NCBI RefSeq assembly: GCF_001667275.1 | Contig: NZ_LZHV01000056.1 | Span: 26,473 to 90,472 of the forward strand | Reading direction: 5' to 3' | Origin: Mycobacterium sp. ACS4054 | GTDB taxonomy: Bacteria > Actinomycetota > Actinomycetes > Mycobacteriales > Mycobacteriaceae | DNA length: 64,000 bases | In this document: piece after piece, positions 19,339-28,832 of the stretch | Layout of the letters: each line of letters opens with the position of its first letter | Numbering within the stretch: position 1 is the stretch's first letter | Notes under the pieces: model-generated | The model's database searches: none | Told to the model about the DNA's origin: nothing | What the model saw: the letters and a program-made list of their open reading frames with translations, nothing else | Made by a program: the position numbers and the translations under genes

Positions 19339-20259
19339 GTGCGCATGGGGCGGATCCCGATGGCCGGGCTGCGTTGGCTGCCCGCCGCGTTGGTCTTGCT
19401 GGCCGCCGTCGGCTGTGGCGGCGTCGCGCACCCGCGGGCGGCCACCGTCGTCGCCTCCACCGGCGTTTGGGGCAGCGTGGCCAGCGCCGTCACCGGCCGT
19501 CACATCGCGGTCAAGTCCATCCTGACCGGGGGCGACACCGACCCGCACTCCTACCAAGCCAGCCCGTCGGACGCGGCCGCCATCACCGACGCCACCCTGG
19601 TCGTCTACAACGGCGGCGGCTACGACCCGTGGGTGGAGCAGATGCTGGCCAGTCACCCCGGCGTGAAGTCGATCGGCGCCTACTCGTTCCTGAAGCCAAC
19701 CGCCACCGGGGAGCAACCGGCCAACGAGCACGTCTTCTACGACCTCGACGTCGCCAAATCGGTCGCGTTCGCCATCGCGGACCGCGTGGCCGCCATCGAC
19801 CCGGCGCACGCCGCCGACTACCGTGCCAACGCCGCCGAGTTCTGCCGCGGCGCGGACGCGATCGCCATCTCCGAACACGCCATCGCCAACGCCTACCCGG
19901 GCACCGCGGTCATCGCGACCGAACCCGTCGGGCACTACCTGCTTTCGGCGTCCGGCTTGATCAACCGCACGCCGCCCGCCTTCACCGCGGCCAACGAGAA
20001 CGAGACGGATCCCTCGCCGTCCGACATGGCGTTCGTCCTCGACCTGATCAACCACCGTCAGGTGGCGGCGCTTCTGGTCAACCCGCAGACGTCCACGGCC
20101 GCGATCAACGGCGTGCGCGACGCCGCGCGGCGCGTGGGGGTGCCGGTGACCGAGCTGAGCGAGACCCTGCCCGAGGGCACGGATTACCTGACGTGGCAGC
20201 GCAATACGGTCAACCAGTTGCTGGCCGCGCTGCAATCACGCCGGTCAGTGCAGCCGTGA
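19339..20259 (+). CDS. znuA: Metal ABC transporter substrate-binding lipoprotein (ZnuA-like)
   Basis: This 306-residue lipoprotein captures metal outside the membrane. A signal helix ends in the lipobox LLAAVGCGG. The cluster A-I fold shows candidate ligands His in DTDPHSYQ, His in NEHVFYDL, and His in EPVGHYLL. The GTG at 19339 is eight bases after AGAGGA; ATG 19345 is an alternative. Its stop overlaps the ATPase start (GTGA). Zinc rather than manganese is preferred because of the Zur-like box upstream. Confidence 0.82.
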   Translation: MRMGRIPMAGLRWLPAALVLLAAVGCGGVAHPRAATVVASTGVWGSVASAVTGRHIAVKSILTGGDTDPHSYQASPSDAAAITDATLVVYNGGGYDPWVEQMLASHPGVKSIGAYSFLKPTATGEQPANEHVFYDLDVAKSVAFAIADRVAAIDPAHAADYRANAAEFCRGADAIAISEHAIANAYPGTAVIATEPVGHYLLSASGLINRTPPAFTAANENETDPSPSDMAFVLDLINHRQVAALLVNPQTSTAAINGVRDAARRVGVPVTELSETLPEGTDYLTWQRNTVNQLLAALQSRRSVQP

Positions 20260-21080
20260 CGCTCGACGCGGTCCACGCCGTCGACCGCCACCCGGACACC
20301 GTCTCGCTGCGCGGCGCCCGCCTGGCGTTCGGTGACCGGGTGCTGTGGGACCACCTCGACCTGTCGGTGTCGCGCGGCGAATTCATCGCCGTCCTCGGCC
20401 CGAACGGCAGCGGCAAGACGTCGTTGCTCAAGGTGCTGCTCGGGCAGCTGCCGCTGTCCGCTGGAACCGCGCTGGTGGACGGGAAGCCGATGACTTCGAG
20501 CAGCGGGCGCGTGGGCTACGTGCCGCAGCATCGACCGATGGACCACGAGGTGATGCTGCGGGGTCGCGACCTGGTGCGGCTGGGTGTCGACGGCCATCGC
20601 TGGGGCGCCATGCCCCTGCGATCCGCCGACCGCGCCCGCCGCCGGGCGGCCGTGGCCGAGGCGCTCCGGCAGGTCAACGCCGAACACCTGGCGGATGTCC
20701 GGGTGGGCGTGATGTCGGGTGGCGAGCTGCAGCGGATACGCGTCGCGCAGGCGCTGGTGAGCGACCCGATGCTGCTGCTGTGCGACGAGCCGCTGCTGGC
20801 GCTCGACCCGGCGAACGCGAAGCTGGTGTCCGCGCTGATCGACCGCCGCCGCCGGGACGCCGCGACCACCGTCATCGTCGTCACCCACGACGTCAACGCG
20901 ATCCTGCCGTACGTCGACCGGCTGATCTACCTGGTCGACGGGCGGTTCCGGATCGGCACGGTGGAGGAAGTGATGACCACCCAGACACTGTCGATGCTGT
21001 ATCGGGCCGACATCCAGGTGGTCAAGGTCAAGGACCGCTATGTGGTGGTGGGCGATACGACCGACGGGGCCCACCCGTGA
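20256..21080 (+). CDS. znuC: Metal ABC transporter ATPase (ZnuC-like)
   Basis: This 274-residue ATPase powers the importer from the cytoplasmic face. Walker A is GPNGSGKTSL, the ABC signature MSGGELQRIRVAQAL, Walker B LLLCDEPLLALD, and the switch His is in VVTHDVNAIL. Both ends overlap neighbours by four-base GTGA junctions, so the three genes form a tightly coupled operon. Confidence 0.9.
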   Translation: MTLDAVHAVDRHPDTVSLRGARLAFGDRVLWDHLDLSVSRGEFIAVLGPNGSGKTSLLKVLLGQLPLSAGTALVDGKPMTSSSGRVGYVPQHRPMDHEVMLRGRDLVRLGVDGHRWGAMPLRSADRARRRAAVAEALRQVNAEHLADVRVGVMSGGELQRIRVAQALVSDPMLLLCDEPLLALDPANAKLVSALIDRRRRDAATTVIVVTHDVNAILPYVDRLIYLVDGRFRIGTVEEVMTTQTLSMLYRADIQVVKVKDRYVVVGDTTDGAHP

Positions 21081-21937
21081 ATCACCGGCTCACCGACGTC
21101 CTGGCCCACCTGCTCGACTTCGACATCACCGCCCACCTGCTCGGCCACGACTTCGTCCAGCAGGCGCTGATCGCGGCCGCGCTGCTGGGGCTGGTGGCCG
21201 GGCTGATCGGGCCGTTCATCGTCATGCGCCAGATGTCGTTCGCCGTCCACGGTTCCAGCGAACTGTCCTTGACCGGTGCGGCTTTCGCGCTGCTGGTGGG
21301 CATCGAAGTGGGGGTGGGCGCCCTGGTCGGCAGCGCACTGGCGGCGGCGCTGTTCGGCGTTTTGGGCCGGCGGGCCCGCGAGCGTGATTCGGTCATCGGG
21401 GTGGTGCTGGCCTTCGGGCTGGGCCTGGCGGTGCTGTTTCTCTACCTCTACCCGGGCCGGACCGCGACCAGCTTCGCGTTGCTCACCGGACAGATCGTCG
21501 GCGTCGGCTACACGGGGCTGGCCATGCTGGCGCTGGTGTGCCTGCTCGTGATCGCGGTCATCGCGACGTGCTACCGCCCACTGCTGTTCGCGACCGTCGA
21601 TCCCGACGTCGCCGCGGCCCGCGGCGTGCCCGTTCGCGCGCTCGGCATCGTGTTCGCCGCGCTGGTCGGCGTGGTGGCCGCCCAGGCCGTACAGGTGGTC
21701 GGCGCGCTGCTGGTGATGTCGCTGCTGATCACGCCCGCGGCCGCGGCCGCCCGGGTGGTGACCTCGCCGGCGGCGGCGCTGGTGGCCTCGGTGATCTTCG
21801 CCGAGGTTTCCGCGGTCGGGGGCATCGTGCTGTCGCTGGCACCGGGGGTCCCGGTGTCGGTCTTCGTGGCGGGGATTTCGTTCCTGATCTACCTGGCCTG
21901 TTGGTTGCTGGGGCGCCGGCAGGAGTTCGCCGCCTAA
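21077..21937 (+). CDS. znuB: Metal ABC transporter permease (ZnuB-like)
   Basis: This 286-residue membrane protein of the ABC-3 permease family has about eight hydrophobic segments. Family stretches include GPFIVMRQMSFAVHGSSELS and VGALLVMSLLITPAAAAARV. It forms the channel of the importer with the two genes before it. The stop is followed after 39 bp by lppH, which has its own likely promoter (TAAGCT at 21936). Confidence 0.9.
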   Translation: MNHRLTDVLAHLLDFDITAHLLGHDFVQQALIAAALLGLVAGLIGPFIVMRQMSFAVHGSSELSLTGAAFALLVGIEVGVGALVGSALAAALFGVLGRRARERDSVIGVVLAFGLGLAVLFLYLYPGRTATSFALLTGQIVGVGYTGLAMLALVCLLVIAVIATCYRPLLFATVDPDVAAARGVPVRALGIVFAALVGVVAAQAVQVVGALLVMSLLITPAAAAARVVTSPAAALVASVIFAEVSAVGGIVLSLAPGVPVSVFVAGISFLIYLACWLLGRRQEFAA

Positions 21938-21976
21938 GCTTGTCGACACCGATCAGCCCGCGTCCGAAAGGGTCTG

Positions 21977-22687
21977 GTGCGTAGGCAATTCGCGAGCGTC
22001 CTGCAGGCGGCGGTGTGTGCCCTGACGGCCGGCTGCACCACCACCGTCGGCGGCAGCGCCGCGCCCGCGGACAACCACGGTCCGCTGTCTCAGGCCCCGG
22101 TGGCCGTCACCGCCCTGGACGGGCTGCTGCTCGATGACAGGAAGATCTACGACATCCTGGGTGCGGCACTGCGGATCCGGTACCGCACGCAGGACATGTG
22201 GGACTCCAGCGGCACGTTCAGCGACAAGAGCTGCCTGGCCATGGCCGGGCCCGCCCAGCAGGCCGTGTACGCGGACACCGGCTGGACCGCGGTGCGCGGC
22301 GAGCGACTGGACGACAGCTACGACAACCCCATGGTGCGCAACTATTCCGTCGACCAGGCCGTGATCGCCTACCCCACCGCCCGGCAGGCCAACGCGTTCT
22401 ACGAGGCATCGGTGCGCAGGTGGTCCGCCTGCGCCAACCGCCGATTCGTCGACCATCCCCCGGGGCATCCCGAGGTCGCGTGGGCGGTGGCCGATTCCCA
22501 CACGGTCGGCGGCACGCTCAGCACGTCCGAAGAGCAGCAGGGCAGCGAGGACGGCTGGCGGTGCCAGCGAGCGCTGACCGCGCGCAACAACATCGTCATC
22601 GACGTGGCCACCTGCGGCTCCTTCCTGCCGGGTGGGTCCGCGGTGGACATCGCCCAACAAGTCGCGGCGGCGGTCGTCACCCGGTAG
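21977..22687 (+). CDS. lppH: Lipoprotein LppH, PknH-like sensor domain
   Basis: The protein has 236 residues (237 in Rv3576). A short signal peptide ends LTAGCTT, a lipobox. The mature part matches the PknH-like extracellular sensor family: four cysteines (DKSCLAM, RRWSACANR, WRCQRAL, VATCGSF) that pair in two disulfides in that fold, and the QQVAAAVVTR tail. No kinase domain is attached. The ligand is unknown. The GTG start follows AAAGGG. Confidence 0.85.
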   Translation: MRRQFASVLQAAVCALTAGCTTTVGGSAAPADNHGPLSQAPVAVTALDGLLLDDRKIYDILGAALRIRYRTQDMWDSSGTFSDKSCLAMAGPAQQAVYADTGWTAVRGERLDDSYDNPMVRNYSVDQAVIAYPTARQANAFYEASVRRWSACANRRFVDHPPGHPEVAWAVADSHTVGGTLSTSEEQQGSEDGWRCQRALTARNNIVIDVATCGSFLPGGSAVDIAQQVAAAVVTR

Positions 22688-22701
22688 CCACAGCCGCCCC
22701 A

Positions 22702-22714
22702 TAAGCTGGGCGGG
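22702..22714 (+). promoter_or_regulatory. Leaderless-type -10 element of pxpA
   Basis: TAAGCT at 22702-22707 is followed by exactly six bases and then the GTG start. That is the spacing at which mycobacterial transcripts begin on the start codon. No Shine-Dalgarno sequence precedes the GTG. A transcription start has not been shown. Confidence 0.55.
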
Positions 22715-23472
22715 TGGCCCGCATCGACCTCAACGCCGACCTGGGCGAGGGCTTCGGCGTCTGGCGCCTGGGCGATGACGACGCCATGCTGCAGATCGTC
22801 ACCAGCGCCAACGTCGCGTGCGGATTCCATGCCGGGGACCCGGCCGGCCTGTTGCGCGTCTGCCGGTCGGCCGCCGAGCGCGGCGTCCGCATCGGGGCGC
22901 AGGTGAGCTATCGAGACCTGGCCGGGTTCGGCAGGCGCTTCATCGACGTCTCCGCCGACGACCTCGCCGCCGACGTGGTCTATCAGATCGGCGCGCTGCA
23001 GGCGATCGCGCGCGCTTCCGGCTCCGCGGTGTCCTACGTCAAACCCCATGGGGCGCTGTATAACTCGATCGTCGCCAACCGCGATCAGGCGGCCGCGGTC
23101 GCGGAGGCGGTGCGGATGGTGGACCCGGGGCTGCCGGTGCTGGGCATGACGGGTTCGGTGTTCTTCGACGAGGCCTCGACCCGTGGCCTGCGCACGGTGG
23201 CCGAAGCTTTCGCCGATCGCGCGTACCGGCCGGACGGCCGGCTGGTGTCCCGCCGGGAGCCCGGCGCGGTGCTGCACGACGCGGCCGCGATCGCCGACCG
23301 CGTGCTGGGCATGGTGACCACCGGCCGGGTCACCGCCGTCGACGGCACATCGGTCGCGGTCGCGGCGGAATCGGTTTGCGTGCATGGCGATTCGCCCGGT
23401 GCGGTGCAGATCGCGACCGCCGTGCGTGACCGGCTCACGGCGGCCGGCGTCGAGATCGGGGCGTTTCGCTGA
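22714..23472 (+). CDS. pxpA: 5-oxoprolinase subunit A (LamB/YcsF family)
   Basis: This 252-residue protein shows the whole family pattern: [13 protein letters not shown] at the start, [12 protein letters not shown], and [10 protein letters not shown]. PxpA is one part of the ATP-dependent enzyme that opens 5-oxoproline to glutamate and normally works with PxpB and PxpC. Neither partner gene is adjacent. Instead the stop overlaps the start of a metallo-hydrolase gene (TGATG). The single-gene setting leaves the reaction open. Confidence 0.85.
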   Translation: MARIDLNADLGEGFGVWRLGDDDAMLQIVTSANVACGFHAGDPAGLLRVCRSAAERGVRIGAQVSYRDLAGFGRRFIDVSADDLAADVVYQIGALQAIARASGSAVSYVKPHGALYNSIVANRDQAAAVAEAVRMVDPGLPVLGMTGSVFFDEASTRGLRTVAEAFADRAYRPDGRLVSRREPGAVLHDAAAIADRVLGMVTTGRVTAVDGTSVAVAAESVCVHGDSPGAVQIATAVRDRLTAAGVEIGAFR

Positions 23473-24389
23473 TGCGGCTCAAGCCCGGTCGACCCGACAT
23501 CGCGCGGTACGCGGACCGGTTCGACGCGCCCGCCGCCGAACCCGGGTCCCTGTCGGTGACGTGGATGGGCGTGGCGACGCTGCTCGTCGACGACGGCTCG
23601 TCGGCGCTGCTCACCGACGGCTACTTCTCCCGGCCCGGCCTGCCGCGGGTGGCCGCTGGCAAGGTGGCGCCGTCACCGGCCCGCGTGGACGGTTGCCTGG
23701 CCCGGGCCAAGGTGTCCCGGCTGCAGGCCGTGATCCCGGTGCACACCCACATCGATCACGCGCTGGACTCCGCGCTGGTGGCCGACCGCACCGGCGCGCG
23801 GCTGGTGGGCGGCTCCTCGGCGGCCAACGTCGGGCGCGGATACGGGCTGCCCGAGGACCGCATCGTAATCGCCGCCAGCGGTGAGCCGATCGCGTTGGGG
23901 GCCTACGACGTGACGCTGGTGGAGTCCCATCACTGCCCGCCGGACCGATTCCCCGGCACGATCGACGAGCCGCTGACGCCGCCGGTCAAGGCGTCGGCCT
24001 ACCGTTGCGGCGAGTCATGGTCCACGCTGGTGCACCACCGACCCTCGGGCCGCCGGCTATTGATCCAGGGCAGCGCCGGGTTCGTCGAGGGCGCGCTGGC
24101 CGGCCGGCGCGCCGACGCCGTCTACCTGTCCGTTGGGCAGCTCGGGCTGCAACCACGGTCCTATTTGACCGACTACTGGAACGAGACCGTGCGCGCGGTG
24201 GGGGCGCGCCGGGTGATCCTCATCCACTGGGACGACTTCTTCCGGCCGCTGTCAAAACCGCTGCGGGCCTTGCCGTATGCGGGTGACGACCTGGACGCCT
24301 CGATCCGAGTCCTCGACGAGTTGGCCACGGCCGACGGTGTCGCGGTGCACCTGCCTACGGTGTGGCGACGCGAGAACCCTTGGGCCTGA
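23472..24389 (+). CDS. Metallo-beta-lactamase-fold hydrolase, Rv3577 family
   Basis: The protein has 305 residues. The metal-binding motif is HTHIDHALD near residues 94-102 (HxHxDH), followed by ESHHCPPD and IHWDDFF. This is an MBL-fold hydrolase of the UlaG-like or lactonase branch. There is no signal peptide, so it is cytoplasmic. It is coupled to pxpA by a one-base overlap. The substrate is unknown; a ring-opening reaction would fit its neighbour but is speculation. Confidence 0.8.
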   Translation: MRLKPGRPDIARYADRFDAPAAEPGSLSVTWMGVATLLVDDGSSALLTDGYFSRPGLPRVAAGKVAPSPARVDGCLARAKVSRLQAVIPVHTHIDHALDSALVADRTGARLVGGSSAANVGRGYGLPEDRIVIAASGEPIALGAYDVTLVESHHCPPDRFPGTIDEPLTPPVKASAYRCGESWSTLVHHRPSGRRLLIQGSAGFVEGALAGRRADAVYLSVGQLGLQPRSYLTDYWNETVRAVGARRVILIHWDDFFRPLSKPLRALPYAGDDLDASIRVLDELATADGVAVHLPTVWRRENPWA

Positions 24390-24399
24390 AGCGGTTACA

Positions 24400-25637
<1,238 letters not shown>

Positions 25638-25641
<4 letters not shown>

Positions 25642-25949
25642 CCGATCGCCTCCCGGAATTCCACCCCCTGCTGCAGCGCCCGCGCCGCTTCGGCGATGTC
25701 GACGACGGGATAGATCCGGTAATCCAGGACGGTGGCGAATTGGCTTGTGGTCTCGACCAAATCGGCCGGATTGTCGGATTCCAGCACCGCGAACCCACCG
25801 CCGCCGTCGATGCGGCCGACGAACTGGTGATACGTCGTGGTCAGCGGTTGCGACCACTTCGAGTACGCGGCCAGGCCGCGGCGCAAGCTTTCGTCGTTCT
25901 CGGCCGCCGTGCCGTTCAGCCGATATGTCCAAGCCACCACGTATTTCAT
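25638..25949 (-). CDS. DUF3303 small protein
   Basis: This 103-residue protein begins MKYVVAWTYRLNG and contains GGGGFAVLESDNPADL, the pattern of DUF3303, a dimeric ferredoxin-like (alpha+beta barrel) fold of unknown function. The ATG follows AAGGAGATCGCG. A perfect 16-bp palindrome lies 59 bp upstream. The stop overlaps the arsB2 stop. Confidence 0.8.
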
Positions 25950-26007
25950 CGCGATCTCCTTTTCTCGTCGGGATCGCAACGCTAGGGCCGGATTACGTTC
26001 GGCGCAT

Positions 26008-26023
26008 GAGTAGGCGCCTACTC
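26008..26023. promoter_or_regulatory. Perfect 16-bp palindrome, candidate LuxR operator
   Basis: GAGTAGGCGCCTACTC is fully self-complementary. It lies 59 bp upstream of the DUF3303 start, just past the stop of the LuxR gene. The related sequence GCGTAG-CGGA-CTACGC lies upstream of the LuxR gene at 28751. The shared form GNGTAG-N4-CTACNC suggests sites for one regulator; this is inference. Confidence 0.55.
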
Positions 26024-26032
26024 GAAACGGGG

Positions 26033-28666
26033 TCAGCCGCACCCGGCGCCCGGCCCCGACCGGATGATGGTCGCCAATTCCTCGCGTGACTGGGCGCCCA
26101 CCCGCTGGCAGGCCCGATAGATGTGGCCCTCCACCGTGCGCACCGACATCACCAACTTCTCCGCGATCTGGCGGTTGGACAGACCGGCCACGGCGAGTTC
26201 GATGACGTCGCGCTGGCGACCCGACAGCTTGAGGCCCGCGGGCGTCCGCAACGCCGGTGTGCACAAGCCGCCACATTCATCGGCCAATTCGCCGGCCAAC
26301 GCCGCGGCGTACAGGCCGCGCTTGTGCTGCTGGCCGTCGATGAACGCCGCGGATGCCTGCGCCGCCGCGTCGGCGCCGGCGGCCCGGTCACCGATCGCCC
26401 GATACGCGGCCGAAACCGCCAGCAGGCCCTCGCCATTCGCGGCCAGCAGTGCCTGCGCGTGCGACGCGATGGCGTCGGCCAGCGGCAGCGACAACGCCCC
26501 GGCCAGCTCCCGGGCCCGCGACGCCCCGGAGGCGTCGCCCCATTGCGCCGCGGCCTGAATGCAGGCCAGTTCGTGGGTCGGCTGCCCGCGCTCGCGCGCG
26601 AGCCGCGCCGCGCTCTGCGCGGTCGCCACCGCCTCGCCGAGGCGACCGCTTGCCGCGAGCGCCCACCCGTTGGCCAGCGACAGGCCCGTGTGCATGAACA
26701 AGTAGTCGGCCGGCACGCAGGACCGCGCCCCGGCGACCGCGTCGTTCGCTTCGGCCGGGTGGCCGAGCTTGCCGTGCGCCTCGGCCAGGGCGAAGTAGCT
26801 CGCCGGCCGCAGACCGCTTGTGGTGGCGTGTATTTGGGCGCCCGCGAGGGCTTCGTGGACCAGCCGGGCCGCTTCGGCGACGGCGCCGCGGGCGAGGTCG
26901 GCATTGCCCAGCAGCAGGGCCAGGTTCGCGTAGGCCAGACCCGGAACGTCGCGCGCGGCGTCGGCCATTGTCTTTGCCAGGCTGACGAACTCGTCGATGC
27001 GGCCCGTCAACCGGCAAGCCCGCCCGTAGACGGCGCCGAACCAAAATCGCATGTGCGAGGCCTCGAACGATGTGGTCGCCCGGCGCAGCGCCTGCTCGGC
27101 CTCGGTGGCGAGGCCGTCGACCCGTCCCAACGCCCCCATCGCCATGATCAAGGCAAGCGACGCCATCATCGCGTGGAAATCCGGAAGACCAGCAGAATCC
27201 AATGCAGCCCTTGCCCTTTCGGCCGCCAGCTCACAGCGCGCGGCCACCGCATCCAGGCAAGCCTGCACCGCCAACCGCGCGGCCACCTGGGCCGGCGTCT
27301 CGGACACCTCGCTAAGGCCGTCGAGGATCACCGCGGCGTCGGCCGGCCTGCCCAGCATCCACACCAGGTTGGCCGCGCGCAGGGTCGCCCAGTAATGGCC
27401 GTCCGCCGCATCGCCGCCGGGGCCGTCGGTGATCGCGCGCAACGCCTCCTCGGCCTGCTCGCCGCGACCGAGCAGCACCAGGTTCGTCGCGCGCACGCCC
27501 GCCGCCCCCGGTGCCCCGGCCTGCGCGGCGGCGTTGGCAAGCCGGTCGGCCAGCTCGAGGTCCAACAGCGACATCGCGTGCCGCGCCGATTCCAGATACA
27601 GCTGCGGTTGCGGGTCCAGATCCGACTCCAGGACCAGCAACGCCCGGCGCACCGTGGCCTGCATGTCGGCGTCGCCATCCTGCGCCAGCCGCGTCGCCAG
27701 CCTGCCCCGGATCTTCGACAGATACATCTCGCCGGCGCCCGCGCGGCGAAGTTCCCCGAACAGCGGGTGCGCGAGCCTGGCCACCAACCCGCCTGCGGTG
27801 CGTTCGACGTTCACCAGGCCCATCGCTTCGGCCGCCACCAAGTCCTCGCGAGAAACCAAGTCGCACAACAGGTCCACCGGGAGTGGCTCGCACTGCGACA
27901 GCGTGTCGACAACCAGCGCCAGCGGCGGGGTCAGGCGGCCAAGCTGGCGCCCCACCGTTTCGGACAGGCTGGCCGAGACCGCGACGTCGCCGTCCCACAT
28001 CCACACCCCGGCCACCTGCCGCACCCGTCCGGCCGCCATCTGATCGCTCAGCAGCTGCCGAAGAAACAAAGTGTTGCCGCCGGTGAGCCGCCGGAACCGG
28101 GCCGCGCAACGCGCGTCGACCGGACCGCCCAGCGTTCGCTCGATCACCTCGCGCGTCGCCGCGGCGGAAAGCGGCTCCAGGTCGAGGCGACTCAGCAGGC
28201 CGTCCTTCCACAACGCCGTCACCGCGTCGGGCTCTTCGCCGCCGGTGCGCACCGTGACCACCAGCCGGGCCCCGCCGGACTGGGCCAGCTGGTGAATCAC
28301 CAGCGCCGACAACCCATCCAGCAGGTGCGCGTCGTCGACCCCGATCACCACGCGGCCGCGATGCTGGCGCGCCACGAACGACTCGATCACGCGTCGCACG
28401 TTGGTCAGCGGATCGGACATCGCGTCACCGAGGAGGCCGATGAAGGCTCCGAGCGGCAGAGCGCGGGCCGACTGGGTGCCGACAATCCATTTGATGCGCT
28501 CACCCGACGCCGCGGCGCGCCGCAGCGCTTCGCGGGCCAGCCGGGTTTTGCCCACCCCGGCGGCGCCCGCGATCAGCACCCCGGAGTGCTGGTCCGCCCC
28601 GCTCAGGGCGCGTCGAATGGTTGCCAACTCGTTGTCGCGCCCAATCAGCAGATCGCCGCTGATCAC
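26033..28666 (-). CDS. Large LuxR-family (LAL/MalT-like) ATP-binding regulator
   Basis: This 877-residue protein has an N-terminal AAA/STAND ATPase: Walker A GAAGVGKTRLA near residue 32 and Walker B RVVIGVDDAH near residue 100. A long helical repeat region (~380-770) of TPR-like character follows. The C-terminal LuxR helix-turn-helix is clear (LSGRQRDVIELAVAGLSNRQ, then KLVMSVRTVEGHIYRACQRV). Such regulators bind DNA when a ligand triggers ATP-driven oligomerisation. GTG 28666 is preferred because the ATPase begins there; an upstream GTG would add 27 disordered residues. No cyclase domain is present, unlike Rv0386 or Rv2488c. The ligand is unknown. Confidence 0.85.
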   Translation of the reverse strand: MISGDLLIGRDNELATIRRALSGADQHSGVLIAGAAGVGKTRLAREALRRAAASGERIKWIVGTQSARALPLGAFIGLLGDAMSDPLTNVRRVIESFVARQHRGRVVIGVDDAHLLDGLSALVIHQLAQSGGARLVVTVRTGGEEPDAVTALWKDGLLSRLDLEPLSAAATREVIERTLGGPVDARCAARFRRLTGGNTLFLRQLLSDQMAAGRVRQVAGVWMWDGDVAVSASLSETVGRQLGRLTPPLALVVDTLSQCEPLPVDLLCDLVSREDLVAAEAMGLVNVERTAGGLVARLAHPLFGELRRAGAGEMYLSKIRGRLATRLAQDGDADMQATVRRALLVLESDLDPQPQLYLESARHAMSLLDLELADRLANAAAQAGAPGAAGVRATNLVLLGRGEQAEEALRAITDGPGGDAADGHYWATLRAANLVWMLGRPADAAVILDGLSEVSETPAQVAARLAVQACLDAVAARCELAAERARAALDSAGLPDFHAMMASLALIMAMGALGRVDGLATEAEQALRRATTSFEASHMRFWFGAVYGRACRLTGRIDEFVSLAKTMADAARDVPGLAYANLALLLGNADLARGAVAEAARLVHEALAGAQIHATTSGLRPASYFALAEAHGKLGHPAEANDAVAGARSCVPADYLFMHTGLSLANGWALAASGRLGEAVATAQSAARLARERGQPTHELACIQAAAQWGDASGASRARELAGALSLPLADAIASHAQALLAANGEGLLAVSAAYRAIGDRAAGADAAAQASAAFIDGQQHKRGLYAAALAGELADECGGLCTPALRTPAGLKLSGRQRDVIELAVAGLSNRQIAEKLVMSVRTVEGHIYRACQRVGAQSREELATIIRSGPGAGCG

Positions 28667-28750
28667 GCGGCGACTATAACCGCGCGGCGGCACCGGCGGG
28701 GCGGATTGCCGGCGTTTCGGTGCGCCGTGCCGGGTCCGCTCACCCAAGTC

Positions 28751-28766
28751 GCGTAGCGGACTACGC
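28751..28766. promoter_or_regulatory. Inverted repeat between LuxR regulator and FAD oxidoreductase
   Basis: GCGTAG-CGGA-CTACGC has perfect six-base arms and lies in the divergent region between the two genes. It resembles the palindrome at 26008 (GAGTAG-GCGC-CTACTC). TACGCT at 28762-28767 overlaps it and would serve as a -10 for the oxidoreductase. Autoregulation by the LuxR protein is inference. Confidence 0.55.
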
Positions 28767-28832
28767 TATCGGCGCCCAGCGCGCGCCGTGAGCATGGCTT
28801 TTGTCAGCTTGCGGGTCAGAAAGGCGGAGGCC

